DNA of 64,000 nt, taken from Isoetes taiwanensis (Eukaryota > Streptophyta > Lycopodiopsida > Isoetales > Isoetaceae). Below are positions 1-10,437 of the stretch, piece by piece. Position numbers and translations under genes: made by a program. Below the pieces are notes generated by a model, which was not told where the DNA came from, searched no databases, and saw only the letters and a program-made list of their open reading frames with translations. The stretch lies in assembly GCA_021234155.1 (NCBI GenBank), contig JAJEKV010000065.1, positions 7,527,333-7,591,332 of the forward strand, in the 5' to 3' direction. Each line of letters starts with the position of its first letter. Position 1 is the first letter of the stretch.

Positions 1-305
1 TGAGCACTTATACAACTTTTTTTTTTTGTGTGTAGTTATCACACCAAACAACAAATTGTTTCAACAGATCCGATACCGCCTACCTACCTTAACTTAAATC
101 GTTGATGCCATTTGGAAAAGTGTTAAGACATCTTGACTCGTGGACTAAAATCTTGAAGGAGAAATGCCTTTCGCTAATAAAGATTTTAGATCAGCTTTTA
201 AGATGAAGACACGATCAAACAATGAAGGATCATATTTTTTCAATCACGCCAAGTAATCTATACCAATGGTAAAGGTAGGCCGCAGACAACCAATGGTAAT
301 GGTAA

Positions 306-530
306 TGCACAAGTTGCATAAGCATGGCAACACAACCAAGAATCAATGCTAGATCAAAACATATTGAGATCCAAAGCAAAGTCACTTTGTACCTAAAAAA
401 GATTCTTGTGACGGAAGACATGGTAGCAGAGATTTTCTTACAAAACGCCTACCAAAAAAGACAAATTCGTTTTATGCGCACAAAGCCCGAACATAGAAGA
501 TTGTCCGATAGGCATCGGATAAGAGGGAGT
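306..530 (+). pseudogene. Copia RNase H C-terminal fragment, unit 1
   Basis: Frame segments read ATQPRINARSKHIEIQ, ILVTEDMVAEIF and RLSDRHRIRGSV, the usual end of a Ty1/Copia pol (KHIEIQYHFVR, then T-E-DM-ADFLTK-LPK-KF). This copy has insertions that break the ADFLTKRLPK block. A purine tract ends at 529 and LTR-like TG starts at 530. Only the RNase H tail is present, so it cannot encode an enzyme. Confidence 0.7.
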
Positions 531-1649
531 GTTTTTGTAATGGGATTTCCCAAGTTATAAACGGCCTCAGAAACCCGGCCATGCATTCTCGCCACATTAT
601 CCATAAGCCACATAAAAATTGGTCCACCTCATTGATCCATATTCCAATGGCCATGTCCTTTCCCAAGAGACATGCCCTCATGACTTTTCATATATTTTTC
701 ACCCGATTTATGTAATAAATTGTCCTATTTTCCATATTTCAATGATATTTCAACTCAAGCATTGCATTATTCACAATTAGGGAGCCCTTCCAAATGCATC
801 ATCAATTTTCTGAAAGAAAACATTTTCTATATTCTCAAATTCATACATGAATATATGATTCAAAAATCTATTCAATTTTGTATGATTATATAAGATTCTT
901 TATTGGTTCGCCATATGCATCATATTTAATTTCGGGATGAAGTTGAACTAGAGGACTCATGACTTTATCTTCCATAGGATGTTATTTCAATATTTAGATT
1001 CATAATTCATTTGTGCCATCTACAAAAGCATAAATTCCAATACAACACAATTAATTCTCATGCTGGGCAACCGAAACACACCTAACAACAACAATTTCGC
1101 TACATCTAGCAACTTTTTCCGCAGGAATTTCAAAATATTTTACTCATGCTGGCATGACCGCCCATATATAAATTGAAGCAAAAACTATAATAAAATGCAT
1201 ACCCACATATTGCAAGACACACCCATTATGCAAATGACACAAGGAAGTTTATTAAAGTATAAAATCCAAACAAATAGAGTGGTTTAAATGGGAATCCTGC
1301 AAGGCAAGAATCGCCCAAGGGTTATTACAAATGGAGTTTTAAATGACTTATACAATTTTTTTTTTGTGTAGTTATCACACCAACAAACAACAAATTGTTT
1401 CAAAGACCGAATTGCCTACCTTAACTTAAATCGCTGATGCCATTTGGAAAAGTGTTAAGACATCTTGACTCGTGGACGAAAAATCTTTGAAGACGTCAAT
1501 TTCGCTAATAAAGATTTTAGATCAGCTTTTAAGATGAAGACACGATCAAACAATGAAGGATCAAAATTGGGATCTTGCTAAGTAATATGCCAATGGTATA
1601 CCAATGGTAAAGGTTCGCACAACCAATGGTAATGGTAATGCAAAGTTGC

Positions 1650-1830
1650 ATAAGCATGGCAACACAACCAAGAATCAATGCTAGATCAAAACATATTGAG
1701 ATCCATTTTACCACTTTCAGACCTAAAAAAGATTTTAACGGAAGACATGGTAGCAGATTTTCTTTACAAAAACGCCTACCAAAAGACAAAACATTTTATG
1801 GATAAAGACTTTTATTAAACATAGAAGATT
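1650..1830 (+). pseudogene. Copia RNase H C-terminal fragment, unit 2 (most decayed)
   Basis: The segment aligns with the other units through the NARSKHIEI region, but IQYHFVRKK is replaced and the DMVADFL block is frame-shifted. The purine tract that should precede the LTR is missing; after the CATAGAAGATTGTCCGATA block the sequence turns into unrelated AT-rich DNA (about 1840-1930). It is the least conserved copy of the array. Confidence 0.6.
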
Positions 1831-3015
1831 GTCCGATAAATCTATGCCCAGGGGAGAAAATGTGAAAATTGAAATTGATTATTTTTTAATGGACATAGTT
1901 ATTCCAATAATTGCCCGAAATTTCATTATTTGATTTAATGGAACATTATCCATAATTTTGTTTAAGGTGGTCCACCTCTGGATCCATATTTTCCAATGGC
2001 CATGTCCTTTCCAAGAGACATGCCTCATGACTTTTCATATAATCTAAAAGAATTTACATAAATTGTCCTATTTTTTCCATATTTCAATTTATCCAACTCA
2101 AGCATTGCAAAGCATTTATGAGGGAGTTTACAAAATCAATGAACAATATCTACACCAATTAAATTATAATTCTCAAATTCATACATGAATATATGATTCC
2201 AAAATCTATTCAATTTTGTATGATTATATAAGATTCCCAAGAAGCCATATGCATCATATTTAATTTCATGATGAAGTTTAATTAGACATCAATGACTTTA
2301 TCTTCCATAGGATGTTATTTCAATAATTTAGATTCATAATTCATTTGTGCCATCTACAAAAGCATAAATTCCAATACAACAATTTTTTAAAAAAATATAT
2401 CCAGAAAAGATCAAAACATCTATGCAATGAACACACCTAACAACAACCATAAAACATCCAGAACTTTTCCGATATAGGTGATCTAACAATATGACACTAC
2501 TCATGCCCATCCACCGATTATATCAACATTACAAATTGAAGCAAAAAACTATAATAAAATGCATACCCACATATTGCAAGACACACCCATTATGCAAATG
2601 ACACAAGGAAGTTTATTAAAGTAAAAATCCACAAATAGTCTGCAATTAAATGGGGAAACTAAGATAAAATGTACAGTTAAATCAAATAAAGATTTTATAC
2701 AACTTTTTTTTTTTTGTGTAGTTATCACACCAAACAACAAATTGTTTAGGGGCAAGAAATCGGAGAAGGCTGACATCGCCTACCTTAACTTAAATCGTTG
2801 ATGCCATTTGGAAAAGTGTTAAGACATCTTGAAGAGATCGTGGATAAAAATCTTGGAAGGAGAAATGCCTTTCGCTAATAAAGATTTTAGATCACCTTTT
2901 AAGATGAAGACACGATCAAACAATGAAGGATCAAAAAACCACGCTACGCCAAGTAATCTATACCAATGGTAAAGGTAGGCCGCACAACCAATGGTAATGG
3001 TAATGCACAAGTTGC

Positions 3016-3219
3016 ATAAGCATGGCAACACAACCAAGAATCAATGCTAGATCAAAACATATTGAGATCCAAGCACCACTTTGTACGAAAAAAAAGATTC
3101 TTGTGACTAAGACATGGTAGCAGATTTTTCTTACAAAACGCCTACCAAAAGACAAATTCGTTTTATGCATAAAGCCCGAACATAGAAGATTGTCCGATAG
3201 GCATCGGATAAGAGGGAGT
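3016..3219 (+). pseudogene. Copia RNase H C-terminal fragment, unit 3
   Basis: This copy encodes the NARSKHIEIQ...VADF...LPKDKF tail in broken frames, followed by CCGATAGGCATCGGATAAG, the AGAGGGAG purine tract and the LTR-like TGTTAATGAATGG from about 3219. Small indels, notably an extra A run near 3090, separate the frames. Confidence 0.65.
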
Positions 3220-4324
3220 GTTAATGAATGGGATTCCCCAAGTTATACGTGCCGCAAAGGCCATGCATTCTCCGCCACATTATCCATAAGCCACATAAGC
3301 TGGTCCACCTCATTGATCCATATCTCCAATGGCCATGTCCTTTCCCAAGAGACATGCCCTCATGACTTTTCATATACTCTTTACTGCTTACATAAATTGT
3401 CCTATTTTTCATATTTCAATACAGTTCAACTCAAGCATTGCACGACTTATCACGAGGGAGCCCCTTCCACCAAGAAGGCGCAAATGGCCTCTCAAGGCGC
3501 TTCTATATTCTCAAATTCATACATGAATATATGATTCCAAAATCTATTCAATTTTGTATGATTATATAAGATTCTCGCTTGGAACGCCATATGCATCATA
3601 TTTAATTTCAGGATGAAGCGACTAGATCTGACTCATGACTTTATCTTCCATAGGATGTTATTTCAATATTTAGATTCATAATTCATTTGTGCCATCTACA
3701 AAAGCATAAATTCCAATACAACACAATTAATTCTCATGCTCGGGCAACTGAACACACCTAACAACAACAATTTCGGCTACATATCGCAACTTTTCCTTTC
3801 CTCGCAATATGACACTACTCATGCCCTAAGACCGCTACCATATAAATTGAAGCAAAAACTATAATAAAATGCATACCCACATATTGCAAGACACACCCAT
3901 TATGCAAATGACACAAGGAAGTTTATTAAAGTATAAAATCCAACAAATAGCTGCAGTCTAAATGGGAAACAGCAAGGCGGTAATAGCCCAGGGTTATTAC
4001 AAATGGAGTTTTAACAGACTTATACAACTTTTTTTTTGTGTAGTTATCACACCAAACAACAAATTGTTTCGACAGATCTGATACCGCCTACCTTAACTTA
4101 AATCGTTGATGCCATTTGGAAAAGTGTTGACATCTTGACTCTGGTGGACGAAAATCTTGGAAGGAGAAATGCCTTTCGCTAATAAAGATTTTAGATCAGC
4201 TTTTAAGATGAAGACACGATCAAACAATGAAGGATCGACCCTTTTCAATCACGCCAAGTAATCTATACCAATGGTAAAGGTAGGCCGCACAACCAATGGT
4301 AATGGTAATGCACAAGTTGCATAA

Positions 4325-4522
4325 GCATGGCAACACAACCAAGAATCAATGCTAGATCAAAACATATTGAGATCCAGCACCACTTTGTACCTAAAAAAAG
4401 ATTCTTGTGACGGAAGACATGGTAGCAGATTTTCTTACAAAACGCCTACCAAAAGACAAATTGTTTTATGCATAAAGCCTGAACATAGAAGATTGTCCGA
4501 TAGGCATCGGATAAGAGGGAGT
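4325..4522 (+). pseudogene. Copia RNase H C-terminal fragment, unit 4
   Basis: The reading ATQPRINARSKHIEIQ is followed, after an indel, by ILVTEDMVADFL and LPKDKL, then the purine tract and TGTTACCG at 4522. One extra A in the LKKD homopolymer accounts for the main frameshift. Otherwise it is close to unit 5. Confidence 0.65.
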
Positions 4523-5626
4523 GTTACCGTAATGGGATTCCCCAAGTTATACGTGTGTCGCAAAACCGGTCATGCATTCTCGCCACATTATCCATAAGCC
4601 ACATAAGCTGGTCCACCTCATTGATCCATATCTCCAATGGCCATGTCCTTTCCCAAGAGACATGCCCTCATGACTTTTCATATACTCTTTCACCGCTACA
4701 TAAATTGTCCTATTTTCCATATTTCAATACAGTTCAACTCAAGCATTGCACGACTACGAGGGAGCCCTTCCAAATCACAAGCATCGCCTCTCTCAAGGAA
4801 GCTTCTATATTCTCAAATTCATACATGAATATATGATTCCAAAATCTATTCAATTTTGTATGATTATATAAGATTCGTTTTACGCCATATGCATCATATT
4901 TAATTTCGTGGATGAAGTTTACTAGATCGACTCATGACTTTATCTTCCATAGGATGTTATTTCAATATTTAGATTCATAATTCATTTGTGCCATCTACAA
5001 AAGCATAAATTCCAATACAACACAATTAATTCTCATGCTCGGGCAACTGAACACACCTAACAACAACAATTTCGCTACATCTGCAACTTTTCCGTTCCTC
5101 GCAATATGACACTACTCATGCCCGGCACCGTTACCATATAAATTGAAGCAAAAACTATAATAAAATGCATACCCACATATTGCAAGACACACCCATTATG
5201 CAAATGACACAAGGAAGTTTATTAAAGTATAAAATCCAACAAATAGCTGTGGTCTAAATGGGAAACTGCAAGGCAGTAACTGCCCAAGGGTTATTACAAA
5301 TGGAGTTTTAACAGACTTATACAACTTTTTTTTTTGTGTAGTTATCACACCAAACAACAAATTGTTTCGACAGATCTGATACCGCCTACCTTAACTTAAA
5401 TCGTTGATGCCATTTGGAAAAGTGTTAAGACATCTTGACTCTGGTGGACGAAAATCTTGGAAGGAGAAATGCCTTTCGCTAATAAAGATTTTAGATCAGC
5501 TTTTAAGATGAAGACACGATCAAACAATGAAGGATCGACCCTTTCGACCGCTGCCAAGTAATCTATACCAATGGTAAAGGTAGGCCGCACAACCAATGGT
5601 AATGGTAATGCACAAGTTGCATAAGC

Positions 5627-5823
5627 ATGGCAACACAACCAAGAATCAATGCTAGATCAAAACATATTGAGATCCAGTACCACTTTGTACGAAAAAAGAT
5701 TCTTGTGACGGAAGACATGGTAGCAGATTTTCTTACAAAACGTCTACCAAAAGACAAATTCGTTTTATGCAGACAAAGCCTGAACATAGAAGATTGTCTG
5801 ATAGGCATCGGATAAGAGGGAGT
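5627..5823 (+). pseudogene. Copia RNase H C-terminal fragment, unit 5 (best copy)
   Basis: This is the only copy with a continuous 62-residue frame. It contains NARSKHIEIQYHFVRKKI, then TEDMVADFLTKRLPKDKF, and ends in CLIGIG followed by a stop. These blocks are diagnostic of the C-terminus of Ty1/Copia pol, the RNase H end that precedes the 3' LTR. The purine tract GATAAGAGGGAG ends just before TGTTACCG at 5823, the proper place for second-strand priming. The ATG at 5627 is internal to the ancestral protein, so it is not a real start. Catalytic acidic residues of RNase H lie upstream and are not preserved. Confidence 0.8.
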
Positions 5824-6925
5824 GTTACCGTAATGGGATTCCCCAAGTTATACGTGCCTGCAAACCGTCATGCATTCTGCCACATTATCCATAAGCCACA
5901 TAAGCTGGTCCACCTCATTGATCCATATCTCCAATGGCCATGTCCTTTCCCAAGAGACATGCCCTCATGACTTTTCATATACTCTTTCACCTGCTTACAT
6001 AAATTGTCCTATTTTCCATATTTCAATACAGTTCAACTCAAGCATTGCACGACTACGAGGGAGCCCTTCCAGTCTGCTGCTACTGTCTCTCAAGGCAGTT
6101 CTATATTCTCAAATTCATACATGAATATATGATTCCAAAATCTATTCAATTTTGTATGATTATATAAGATTCTCGTTTTCTGCCATATGCATCATATTTA
6201 ATTTCGTGGATGAAGTTTACTAGATCTGACTCATGACTTTATCTTCCATAGGATGTTATTTCAATATTTAGATTCATAATTCATTTGTGCCATCTACAAA
6301 AGCATAAATTCCAATACAACACAATTAATTCTCATGCTCGGGCAACTGAACACACCTAACAACAACAATTTCGCTACATCTGCAACTTTTAGTTCCTCTT
6401 AATATGACACTACTCATGCCCGGCACCGTTACCATATAAATTGAAGCAAAAACTATAATAAAATGCATACCCACATATTGCAAGACACACCCATTATGCA
6501 AATGACACAAGGAAGTTTATTAAAGTATAAAATCCAACAAATAGTTGTAGTCTAAATGGGAAACTGCAAGGCAGTAACAGCCCAAGGGTTATTACAAATG
6601 GAGTTTTAACAGACTTATACAACTTTTTTTTTTGTGTAGTTATCACACCAAACAACAAATTGTTTCAACAGATCTGATACCGCCTACCTTAACTTAAATC
6701 GTTGATGCCATTTGGAAAAGTGTTAAGACATCTTGACTCTGGTGGACGAAAATCTTGGAAGGAGAAATGCCTTTCGCTAATAAAGATTTTAGATCAGCTT
6801 TTAAGATGAAGACACGATCAAACAATGAAGGATAAAATCCAATCTTTCGACCACCGCCAAGTAATCTATACCAATGGTAAAGGTAGGCCGCGACAACCAA
6901 TGGTAATGGTAATGCACAAGTTGCA

Positions 6926-7129
6926 TAAGCATGGCAACACAACCAAGAATCAATGCTAGATCAAAACATATTGAGATCCAAAGACACACTTTGTACGAAA
7001 AAAGATTCTTGTGACGGAAGACATTGTAGCAGATTTTCTTACCAAACGTCTACCAAAAGACAAATTCGTTTTATGCAGACAAAGCCTGAACATAGAAGAT
7101 TGTCTGATAGGCATCGGATAAGAGGGAGT
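6926..7129 (+). pseudogene. Copia RNase H C-terminal fragment, unit 6 (truncated unit)
   Basis: The NARSKHIEIQ block is followed, after a frame change, by ILVTEDIVADFLTK and LPKDKF. The purine tract and TGTTAACG at 7129 follow. This unit ends early: its LTR-like part is cut at about 7302 and joined to GC-rich DNA that opens with GAGAATGGACATTTAGCGAC. Confidence 0.65.
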
Positions 7130-7302
7130 GTTAACGTAATGGGGGATTCCCCAAGTTATAACGCGGCTCGCAAAACCGCCATGCATTTCCGCCACATTAT
7201 CCATAAGCCACATAAAGCTGGTCCACCTCATTGATCCATATCTCCAATGGCCATGTCCTTTTCCAAGAGACATGCCCTCATGACTTTTCATATACTCTTT
7301 CA

Positions 7303-7880
7303 GAGAATGGACATTTAGCGACGTGGGCTTGCGACGCCCGGAAGTCACGTGACGCCGCGAATTGCGGACCATGCGACGCCGATGCGTCGCCATCATCGCG
7401 GACGCGGGATCGGCCACGCCGGTGGACGCGCTGCGCGGTGTGGATCATGCTGTGTGTCACGCCAGCGGATGCTTGAGACGCCATGTACTTTCGCGACGCC
7501 CAAGATAAGCCCCTTATCCGGCCACGAGGTGGACTTGGCGCCAGTGTGGAGGGCGGTGTTCGCGTGGACGGCGGCGACGCCACGCCCTCGCGACGCCGTC
7601 TGTTTTGGCCCATCCGGCCACGCTGTGGACTTGTGCTACCGGGTGGACTACGTGTAAAATCTCGCGGAACGATGACACGCCAAGACGTATGTGACGATAT
7701 GATATGTCAAGACGTGATATGTGACGTGATGTGACGATGTGACACGCCGATTTTATATGTGACATATGTGATTTATATGACACGCCAATACGTATATGTG
7801 TCAGATGTGACATGTCAAGACGATATGTGACGATGTGACGATATGACACCGCGTCAAGACGTATATGTGACGAAGGTCGA
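7303..7880. repeat. GACGC/GCGACG-rich block, CACTA-like subterminal region
   Basis: Base composition changes abruptly to GC-rich DNA. The opening AGAGAATGGACATTTAGCGACG is repeated with two changes near 8451. The GCGACG core next to CATTTAGC resembles subterminal sequences of plant CACTA transposons, where short motifs in both orientations bind the element's TNPA-type protein. The motif GACGC or GCGTC occurs many times from 7310 to 7660. No terminal CACTA inverted repeat is visible at the left junction, so the end of an element is inferred, not seen. Open frames here (for example 7349-7657 and 7514-7903) are by-products of high GC. Confidence 0.5.
7675..7880. repeat. Degenerate minisatellite of GACACGCCAAGACGTATGTGACGATATG type
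   Basis: Short words (GACACGCC, AAGACGT, ATATGTGACG, GATGTGAC) alternate irregularly for about 200 bp without a fixed period. Both GTGACG and CGTCAC-like words occur. The stretch continues the GACGC block and is most simply part of the same subterminal repeat field. A short related stretch (TATGTGACGTATGTGACG) recurs at 9468-9490. Confidence 0.6.
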
Positions 7881-8157
7881 TTGTGACGTATATTTTTATA
7901 CACGAAGGTTAATGGTTTTTAGGATTACAAATTCAATAATTGCCCCGATTGATAATTGCCTGGAAAAAGACTCGGACGATCAACCCGCAACTTCATTTAG
8001 CGTGTTACTGCATGCATCATCACAAGAGAAGTGTGCTACCGCTATAAAACTGTTTCATTATAAACCGACGTTGTTTCGGTGTCAAAATCCATTGTTCCAA
8101 GTTTACAATCCTTGAAGGTAACTTGACAATAGGCTTGTTGTCAATCATTGTTCTTTG

Positions 8158-8236
8158 AGAGAAGAACAGGGATAAAGCCTTAAAATTTGTGCAAGAACAT
8201 AAGAAAAATCCCACACTTTTACCTTTTGTCCGGCCA
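8158..8236 (-). other. Intron-like interruption inside the SNF2 fragment
   Basis: On the minus strand the TKG codons are followed by GTAAAAGTGTGGG and then about 80 non-coding bases ending in a pyrimidine stretch and CTCAAAG. The conserved IDNKPIVKLP block resumes directly after. A retained intron would mean the fragment came from genomic DNA rather than from an mRNA copy. The joined phase is not perfect, probably because of a local indel. Confidence 0.45.
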
Positions 8237-8286
8237 AGCATTATAGTGTTTAATATGACTTGGTACCGCTTGTCCCACGCCCCGAT

Positions 8287-8306
8287 GGCGGATTCTAGGT
8301 TTAGGG
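8287..8306 (+). repeat. 20-bp direct repeat, left copy (telomere-like core)
   Basis: GGCGGATTCTAGGTTTAGGG occurs here and twice in tandem at 10372-10409. The TTTAGGG end equals one plant telomere repeat. The copies bracket 2.07 kb that includes most of the SNF2 fragment and the unknown ORF, suggesting a duplication or joining scar. Confidence 0.6.
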
Positions 8307-8519
8307 CGATGGCTAATTTCAAACATAGCGTTAATTCAAAACATCCCCTAAAAGGGATTTATTGATTATTGACCGATTGATCCGGCCCATATCAATGCGC
8401 TTCATCAGTCTTTCTCGAAGTAATCTTATCTCTAGATGTGAAAGAGAATGGTCATTTAGCGACGCGGGTTTTGACGCCTGAATTACCTCCTTCATCTAGA
8501 CTCTTCGTAAAACCGAATC

Positions 8520-9288
8520 ATGGAAAATGGTTTTTTTAGGGGCTTTGAGAGCTTGCAAGAGCTGGAAAAATATTGTCTGGAACTATATCAGCAAACCAAA
8601 GAAGCACATATGGATACGTTAATACAGGGGGAAGAAGGTTATGATCTAAAATCTTCATGCTGGGTATACAAGTAATTCTAATGGCACTATGGAAGTTGAA
8701 AGATCAACATCAAGGTTGGAATCAGCAGCAATGCTTGAACTTGCAACTTTACCTGCCAAACGTCTGGATGATTTTGTGATATATGATGGTGGAGGAATTT
8801 GTGTTTCAATTGCACAAGTTCCATATGAAGCCGACCCCATTGATGAGGATTTTGAAAAGCCGAGATACTATGTGGCTACACCTGTTGATGGCCTTGTTTC
8901 GGAGATCCATACATGGAAAGTGGAATTGAGCATAGCTTTGGCGGGCATTGTGCCAAGAAGAGTATCTAAACTGCCAGCTGTTACCTTGGAAGTCTTCAAA
9001 GTAGAGCATGTCATGGTGCAAAGGAAAATAGGCTTCAGCCTGGAGCTTAGGGATCACAAGGCGGTTGAGCTTGCCGACATCGCTCGGGGTTCTTCACGAA
9101 CACCCAATAGAAAAAACAGACCTCTCTTTTTCCGCTCCTACATGCCAAAATCAGATCCTTTGGTGCGTTTTTTTTTAATGCCATGCTCAGATTGTTTTCG
9201 CTTCATGACTCATGAACTTGTTCCGTTTGTGCGCCAAGATTTTTATGGGTTGCTGCTGCATCGATTGTATGATCCGATAGTCACCTAG
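8520..9288 (+). CDS. Hypothetical protein, two overlapping frames (unknown family)
   Basis: A plus-strand coding-like segment lies inside the interrupted SNF2 copy. The first frame (8520-8675, 51 residues) starts [19 protein letters not shown] and is acidic and helical-looking. The second (8689-9288, 199 residues) contains [17 protein letters not shown], then [19 protein letters not shown], a moderately charged soluble-looking protein without membrane segments. A -1/+1 shift near 8675 would join them. I recognise no domain. The 199-residue frame is longer than expected by chance at this AT content, and codon choice looks normal. Alternatives: a captured host exon, or an accessory protein of the transposon. 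Confidence 0.45.
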
Positions 9289-9351
9289 CAAAATTGGTCA
9301 TCTAGCAAAATGCTTTGGGAAGAAAATAAGTGTATTCTCTCGCAACATTCA

Positions 9352-9465
9352 TTCTAGAACTTTCTACAACATTCTGGAATTTTCTAGAAGGATTCCTTAG
9401 GCTCACCCAAGATTCTCTTATATTTTAAAACTTTTTAAAACTTTCTAGAACATTCTAGAACTTTC
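9352..9465. promoter_or_regulatory. Cluster of perfect heat shock elements
   Basis: Three runs fit the heat-shock-factor consensus of alternating TTC and GAA triplets separated by two bases. At 9352-9364: TTC-GAA-TTC (three units). At 9372-9389: TTC-GAA-TTC-GAA (four units). At 9443-9465: TTC-GAA-TTC-GAA-TTC (five units, no mismatch). The cluster sits between the 3' end of the unknown plus-strand ORF and the minus-strand SNF2 fragment. The spacing rule is met exactly; binding by HSF is inferred. Part of the regularity comes from a repeated TTCTAGAAC word. Confidence 0.6.
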
Positions 9466-10030
9466 GTATATGTGACGTATGTGACGTAGAAGGTCGCATG
9501 TGACGATGTGTCGTGAGAAGGTGATGTTCCGTAAAGACACCATCTTCATTGTGCCCTTAAGCCCCAAAGAAGCACGTGAACTTTTAGTGTGAGCATTTCT
9601 AATGGATTGAGCTTCATCCAGAATAATTCTAAACCACCTAATGTTCGACAAGCAGGCCCTTTAGCCCGGGGTCGCTTCTTTTCATCCTCTTCAGATGGTT
9701 TTCGCATCTGTAACAAATGGTTCCATATGTAGTAAGCACAATGTCGTGCTTACAAAGTTCAACACAATTTATTCTTCTCTCGATCTTCATGGTATATGTA
9801 TACGATAGCTTAACAGATGGTACTACTTTTTCCTTCAATTCATGTTCCCATTGTTTTAAAGCGATTTAGGGCAAACAATCAAGGTGCTCCCCGTGATTCT
9901 TCTACATTGTATCTTAGACGCTTTGGCTGGTCTAGCCTTCAAAATCAAAGCAATTGCAGAGATTGTCTTTCCAAGTCCCCTCGATAATTTGATAATTACA
10001 AACATATGAGGTTCAAAAGGAATTTATTAA

Positions 10031-10240
10031 ATGAGTCTCATTTTGCAAGTGCCTAGAGGATATTATGCTAGCCACTCCACCGGATATTTCGTGGTGGATC
10101 TAGTTGGCTCTCAAGATAGTGTAGATTGGTTAGATAAGAAAGTCCTTGAGACCGGCATTTCATTTTCGCGGCTTGTGCAACCAAGTGGCAAAAGTTTTGA
10201 TTTGATAACCGACTCGCTGGATTTTTGTTTCAGCTCCTAA
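10031..10240 (+). CDS. Unrecognised short ORF (69 aa)
   Basis: The frame starts MSLILQVPRGYYASHSTGY and continues with FVVDLVGSQDSVDWLDKKV, ending in a stop at 10240. It lies just upstream (in SNF2 terms) of the minus-strand GLGKT motif. Composition is protein-like but no family is recognised. It may be an exon fragment captured with the SNF2 pieces, or chance. Confidence 0.25.
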   Translation: MSLILQVPRGYYASHSTGYFVVDLVGSQDSVDWLDKKVLETGISFSRLVQPSGKSFDLITDSLDFCFSS

Positions 10241-10371
10241 GAGAAGTTTTGTATATAGATTTTGTGAGGAAATCGTTTTCAGGCACGACTTACTAAGGCC
10301 TGTTATTTTGCTAAGCGTGGTATAAGAAAAATAAATAAATAATGTAGACAACCATTGAGCGATTGGCGATT

Positions 10372-10409
10372 GGCGGATTCTAGGTTTAGGGCGGATTCTA
10401 GGTTTAGGG
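10372..10409 (+). repeat. 20-bp direct repeat, two tandem right copies
   Basis: Two copies of GGCGGATTCTAGGTTTAGGG overlap by two bases. Identity with the copy at 8287 is complete. Each contains one TTTAGGG unit, so fill-in by telomerase or microhomology repair are both possible origins. Confidence 0.6.
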
Positions 10410-10437
10410 TGCTGGAAATTACAGTGTTGATGCAGGA

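Larger units (their letters stand above)
1..7302 (+). repeat. Tandem array of ~1.3-kb Copia-derived units (about 5.4 copies)
   Basis: The same 1.30-1.35 kb unit recurs head to tail. Marking each unit at the ACTTATACAAC-T-run-GTGTAGTTATCACACC landmark gives starts near 1, 1345, 2691, 4017, 5314 and 6612. Most units hold the last ~60 codons of a Copia reverse transcriptase/RNase H, a purine tract (AAGAGGGAG), an LTR-like stretch opening TGTTA, and a leader with a T-run. Units 4-6 are the most alike; units 1 and 2 are the most altered. No gag, integrase or reverse transcriptase core lies between the LTR-like stretches, so these are not complete elements. Unequal exchange or rolling-circle amplification of a 3' end plus LTR would explain it. 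The array stops abruptly near 7302 inside the LTR-like part, where GACGC-rich DNA begins. Confidence 0.85.
8020..9990 (-). pseudogene. SNF2-family ATPase/helicase fragments (captured or decayed gene)
   Basis: On the minus strand, SNF2 motifs appear in the right order in short frames. Around 9985 is RGLGKTISAIALILK (motif I, ATP binding); around 9860 VCPKSL-KQWEHE; around 9740 ELCKHDIVLTTYG; around 9640 WFRIILDEAQSIRN (motif II, DEAQ rather than DEAH). Around 8245 is VILNTIMLGRTKG and around 8130 IDNKPIVKLPSRIV. The DEAQ box and the R-TKG-IDGKPI-LP series are typical of the plant Rad5/RING-type SNF2 group (CHR27/28-like). The GTPIQN motif, the RING insertion and the C-terminal helicase lobe are not found. 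About 1.3 kb between the DEAQ box and the VILNTIM block is far too long and contains an unrelated plus-strand ORF. The copy is non-functional. Confidence 0.7.

Noticed and set aside
5396-5638. Minus-strand peptide LFDRVFILKADLKSLLAKG in the Copia-derived units
   Set aside because: It recurs only because the unit is tandem, has no recognised domain, and lies opposite to the diagnostic RNase H tail. A coding role cannot be excluded but is not supported.
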